Assembly: GCA_028455995.1 (NCBI GenBank) | Contig: JABELC010000001.1 | Location: forward strand, 732,501 to 796,500 | DNA: 64,000 bases | Reading direction: 5' to 3' | Source: Scleromitrula shiraiana | Taxonomy: Eukaryota; Ascomycota; Leotiomycetes; Helotiales; Sclerotiniaceae | In this document: positions 59,048-64,000 of the stretch, piece by piece | Numbering within the stretch: position 1 is the first letter of the stretch | How the letters are laid out: each line of letters opens with the position of its first letter | Program-made: the position numbers and the translations under genes | Notes under the pieces: generated by a model | The model's input: only the letters and a program-made list of their open reading frames with translations | Databases searched by the model: none | What the model was told of the DNA's origin: nothing

Positions 59048-62000
59048 GATGAATTGGTAGAATCTATAGCCTGCTACCTATATTATATCTTGTGACTATT
59101 CCCTCGGAGCAAACTACTCGTTGATGAAGGTAAGAATAGATGAATGAAAGTAGGAAGTGATGTGATGTAATGTACGAAAGAGCAGTAGTGACGAGCGGAC
59201 GGACAATTAGAGTTGAGGGGGAGCATAGAAGCTTAAGTAGATATTTAGGGTATCCCTTCCATTCAACCAATATGGAGTAATAGAATTGAGAATCGAGATA
59301 AACTACTGTCAGCAAGTGATCTTACTCGCATGCAAACCATTCCATGTGGCACACTACTGCAGCACATCTAATCTTGGGAGTAAACAAAGTTGGGCAAGGA
59401 AAACTGTCAGGGCCATGCAACATTTTTTGCCTTCTTTTTTATTATTTTTTGCGCTTTGTTTATTATTATTATTTTGTCTTGGTCTCATTTATTTTGCCTT
59501 GTTTTTGCTTAGCATGTTTTTGTGATCGGTGTCGGCATACAAATCGCCCTGGCCCTGTTGTGCTGGGGGCGTTTTCCCCTGTCCTGCTTAAAATCGATGT
59601 GTGCTTGCACGCTTGCTCCAATTTATCTTGTTTCCGACTCCTGCAAAACACCCCACCCACCAAAAATCCCACATCGCATTCCTAGAATCCTAAGCCTAGA
59701 CTAGGTTTTGGTTCAGCCCAACCGGGAAACGTGTTATTGTATAGTTAGTTTGTAGTTAGTTGTTAGTCGTTAGTTGTTAACCATGGAAGTTATAGTCTTG
59801 CGCATATTCCATATGTCTCCCTTGAATATTTACTTGCCTACCTACCTACTTATCTGGGGTTATCGTTGCACGACATGGTGAGCTATAATGGGTCACAATA
59901 TCACATCACAGCCTTGAATCTCTTTATCCCCCACCTTTAGACCTTTCGACCGAAATTTCCTTTCTCCATTTTGTTATTACGGAAAAGATCACTTACAACT
60001 AACGAACTTTGAACTGACTAGGGGCCCTTGATTTCTAAGTTTGTCTCATTTGTCCAACGATTACCCGGTTCGGTTCCACTCATAAGGCTGCACGAAGGCT
60101 AGATTTCCTTAAATGTCCCTAGATTCATACATCAGCCTGTGGAGCGATCTCCCGCTTAGTCCAACTTATCTTCATTCGGTAACAGGAAGCGCTTCCACAG
60201 CTCTCCTCATCCACGGATTGTCGGACTTGTAAGCAAAGGAATCATCCCAAGATGTAAACGTATACAAGACTAGTTTCGGGTTACAGGAATACGTATACTG
60301 TAGTGTACAAAGAGGTCTCTAAGAAGATTGTAAAAGCACGTTACCTTTACCCATACCAATGTTACCATACGTAAGGTACGACGATTTCAATCGAATAAAC
60401 GCGGCTGATTGTGCCGCTGTATTTCGCACCAATGTCATCAGTGGACTGTGCGGCGTCCGTCATTAGGATTCAAATATTGTAATCGAGAATTGTACGTACA
60501 AGAGTAAGCCCTGTGGTAACATCCAACTCCCGTAAAGTTGGTTAAATGATGAGGATAATGGATTGAGTAGTAGCATCCAATGGATTCTGAAAATTTTCAA
60601 TGGCTTGTAATGTTTTGTGAAAACTCATTCTTGCAAAGAACGAACACGGTAGGTAGGTTAGAAGACGAAGACTGAAGCCAAGGGATTCTTCTCTATTCAA
60701 TGCATAATGCAATGCAATTTGTAGCTGTCCATGGGTTAGGTTCGAAAAATACAGTACATACATTGAACAACTGAAAGCCAATACTTTGCAAGCAATACCT
60801 ATTGAAATATCTACGATGAGATAGGCAAAGTAGAGTGGTGAAGTGGGTGAGGGATGAGGGATTGAGGATTGGAGGTATGATGAGCACTGTACGTGTGATA
60901 GATATGATAGGTGTACGAAGTTCGAAATCGTATCTAGATTTTGCGGACACCTTTGCGGTCTGAGCCAAAATGAAGACCGTAGAAAGACGAGGGTTATTTT
61001 CCAGTATCGGGGAGGGTCTTGTGAGTTGAGTATGAGGTTCAGCTCACATCAGCTCGGTAGTCGACGCTACATACTCGTTTCTGCTACGCCTCTCGGATAG
61101 CGCTTCGGCTGTTTATATTCAAGGTATATGATTGGTTAGCACCGACTACCTTGTGGAATAGATTTGATGATTTTTCAGCTGAATATGCACGGCGGATACT
61201 CGTATCTTTAGATGGTTTTTTGTTTTGTTATGGGGTCGGGGGGTACGGGTAAACAAATAAAGTATGTATCATCCTGTGTCTATTTGTCTTCCGTATACCA
61301 TGAACAGAGATTAGCTACTACTTCTTTGGTATTGGTTCACGTCTTCGTACTGATTACCTGATACTTCATCTGGTACAATCATCAATTAGGTCTGGAATCA
61401 ATGTGGTAGGGAGTTCCCTTGTAGATTCTTCGTTTCAGTTCCCTGGGTACGAATGTTAGTGGGATAGTGGGAGCTTTGTATAAGCTGTGAAAAATTATAA
61501 TCATCCGATGAGGCTTGACTAATGGAGATATACCGTCACATGAAATAAGTTGGATGATGTTTGGAACATGGTGAATGATAATGGTGGGTTGGAAATAATG
61601 CTACCGGTATGTTAACAAACGCAGCTACTGGGAAAACGCGGCTACTAGATACGACATGATATCGATATGCACCTACTACTGTACCCCAAAGTTTGTATAT
61701 TTATCCAAACCAGACGAATGTAATTGCGTCAGTATCGCTCTTAAATACCACCTTTCGTCCCAACAATGATAAGATCGACAACACAGCATCAATATCATCA
61801 ATTGGCATTAATGCGATATGCAGATTCAGCCGAGAAGGTTTGTAACTAATATTAACTTCATGTCATGCGGCTCTAATACTAAAGTAAGCAACTATACATA
61901 GAACCGGACGAAAAACTGTATACAATTATATGCAAGAGCCGGATCTTTCGAATTCGGCCTTGGGCTTGACATCTCGTAGAATCGGGCCGCCATCGGTTCA

Positions 62001-64000
62001 GTGAAAGGTAGTAATATCTCATCGTGGAGAAGGTCTCGGATGATCCACGGGTTTATGGATACTATTGACTGCCTGGTGCTTCCCTCACCGTCTTCGTATA
62101 TACTCACGTACATACATACGTATCACCAATATCGCCAATATTGTCAGTGGATCATGTCAATTATTATATGATATACCTGGAGATAACCTTTCAATGGCTA
62201 GAATACGACCAACGGATTCATGAGAAGGCGATATAACATCTCAATTTGCCTTCCATCAAGCCATGCGCCGGAAAGCTTCCCCATACGGTAGCTCGAAGGA
62301 ATATATCACGTGATCTCCCAGGAATTCATCCTCTATTGTGGCTTGTCTCGCGCTCATTACCGAGTCATCCTAGTTGGCCATATGGCGTCCAGATTACACC
62401 TAGATGCCGATCGATAAGGATCATTATACTCAATCCTTTGTCATTAAACTTTCGGAACATCCGCTGTTGCCAAATTACAGTTAGCAACAGCAACCTAGGC
62501 GGCGGGGCATCTCCTAAAAAGGCTGCAATTGCGATTTCCTACTTTGGTCCCTGTTCGGAACCAATGGAGCTCAAACGGTCGTAAATAATTTCCTTTTCCG
62601 AATTTGAGAATATTGTAATTCTCACGTTGGTCTTCATCAATTGCACGAACGAGCAAAGTGAATTGGTAATGATGGCGCTGCCGCCGTGGCGGTCAATTTC
62701 GAATATCACTTTGGATTTTGATTCATATTGGTACATCATAATCCTGGACAAGGATTTGTTGTAAGCCAACACAACGGACAACTAATTGCTCCGACTTATC
62801 GAAAGCTTTGATGCTCATTCCACCAGGAAAATTGAAGAAGACGTTATAGATGCAAACGCATCAAATCCATTCTGTTGGCGAGTCGATCCACGAGGTACGC
62901 AATGCAAATCAACATGTTGGCTAATCGCCTCAGGTGCTTAGGGAAGCAAACGTCGCACATTTCAGACCGAGATAGTGTCGTAAGAATATGGGTTCAATAC
63001 ATTCTTAGGATAGTAGACAAGAAGCAGGTAGTCCACCTGTTGTTATGTCTTGCTCTCGGAATGAGAGTGACAAATTGTCAAGAGTGGCGAACAGTTGTGA
63101 GATAAAGAAGTAATGGCTGATTGCATGAATGCAAACCGTCGTATAGGGAACTGTTCCACCTTTAATCTACCGAAAGATATACATAATTGCTAAACCTGGA
63201 GGTCATCGTGCGGAATACATAGTCACGTGAAAGGTAGTCACGGACATGTAATTTCCAAGTTTCAGAGGCAAATGCATGAAACATGATTTGAAGGGTTTGA
63301 AAAGTTCTTTCTTGCACATTCTTACAAGTTTGCCTCAAATCGTCATACTTGGAATCAGAGCATCCGGTCATTGCAAAAGAGTTACTCGACTCCCCGATTG
63401 TTTTCCGGGAAATCTGAAGAAAATTTGATACTTTAGTGAGTATTAATGGGATGTATTAAGAGGGGGGCAGTAGCTGGTGTTATTAAGGCTGTTTGGTTTC
63501 GAATCAATGAAATCACTTTAGCTCTGAGCGGCGGGTGCTATTGAATCATCAACAAAATAATCATTCATTTTTGGGAACTCACGATACATGGTATTCTCAT
63601 GTGAAGCATGAGAAGTTGTCTCCTTCGATGTGTCTGAGTTTTGGTTGCTACAAAAATTGTTCTCAGGTGTTTCTAAAACTATCGGCAATAGCTCCCATTT
63701 TGGTTCGGTCTGCGAACGGGCTTCACTTCAAGTAATTTTGATGAAGACTAAATTGTGGATTCCCAGACAACCGCACGGCCATCGAAGAGTTTTGACGATC
63801 CACAGCCACTAGTACTTCTTTGGAAATAAGAGCGATTCGTGAATCCTGAAAACAATCATTGTTGTGAACATGACCTCTTTCTAAAATGATGCCGATACGA
63901 TCTAGTCATTGTTATGTGGGTAAGAAACAGAAATGAGCCAATCACAGCCGGTGAAACCAGTCGTCTAGTTTATAAAGCTGCCGGACTCTAAATACATGAA
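59048..64000. other. Gene-poor region, no gene supported
   Basis: Nearly 5 kb with stops in all frames. Around 61.9-62.8 kb the minus strand has short patches that look coding, for example INPWIIRDLLHDEILLPF and NILKFGKGNYLRPFELHWF, but they sit in different frames separated by stops. They may be remains of a decayed gene or transposon. No terminal repeats or recognisable transposase motifs were found. Confidence 0.45.

Noticed and set aside
1..64000. tRNA genes, rRNA, CRISPR arrays, intact transposons, and heavy RIP
   Set aside because: By eye I found no convincing tRNA A/B boxes outside coding DNA, no CRISPR-like spaced repeats, no transposase or reverse-transcriptase motifs, and no region with the extreme AT bias typical of heavy RIP. 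A dedicated tRNA and repeat scan was not possible.

Overview
The window is a piece of a filamentous ascomycete genome. Genes carry short GT-AG introns (about 45-200 nt) with CTAAC/CTGAT-like branch sites. The eukaryotic housekeeping set includes cytosolic ribosomal proteins eS24 and uL18, mitochondrial cysteine desulfurase and spliceosome factors. There are also fungal-type genes: a Zn(II)2Cys6 regulator, MFS transporters and an F-box protein. Intergenic DNA is AT-rich and full of microsatellites. Protein similarity as I remember it points to Leotiomycetes, probably Sclerotiniaceae (Botrytis/Sclerotinia type); that placement is inference. I see no tRNA, rRNA, CRISPR array or intact transposon.

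Layout. 1-2.2 kb: microsatellite-rich spacer. 2.2-10 kb: SV2-like MFS transporter (+), PPxY arrestin (+), then FAM86/Efm3-type eEF2 methyltransferase (-) head-to-head with RPS24 (+). 10-18.5 kb: two gene-poor stretches around a Zn(II)2Cys6 regulator (-). 18.5-20 kb: PPIL4-type cyclophilin with an RRM (+). 20-26 kb: a decayed amidase (-) and a DHA1-type MFS transporter (+), diverging. 27.6-29.8 kb: F-box protein (+). 32-38.7 kb: Rvs167-type BAR-SH3 protein (-), NFS1 (+), CTNNBL1 (-). 39.2-44.7 kb: a conserved protein of unknown function (+), a GNAT acetyltransferase with odd splice sites (+), and a 7-exon uncharacterised membrane-anchored protein (-). 46-57.3 kb: PRXL2/AhpC-like protein (+), Msd1/SSX2IP-type coiled-coil protein (+), RPL5 (+), a large leucine-rich-repeat protein (+). 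58.1-59 kb: a small single-span membrane protein (-). 59-64 kb: no supported gene.

Most genes are independent housekeeping or regulatory units, each with its own promoter; I see no biosynthetic cluster. The strongest unusual signals are: a TGA-CTA stop followed by 86 further in-frame codons at the end of the small membrane protein gene (possible programmed readthrough); an amidase reduced to a pseudogene by one frameshift and one nonsense codon; a GNAT gene needing a GC-AG intron and a second intron without a normal donor; a four-tract (GGGT)n G-quadruplex motif just 3' of NFS1; and an oversized LRR-gene intron carrying a GC-rich hairpin and an open in-frame extension.

Exon borders were read by eye from reading frame, splice consensus and protein continuity, without transcript data. 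Every multi-exon CDS entry gives the outer span, with its exons listed in the evidence.
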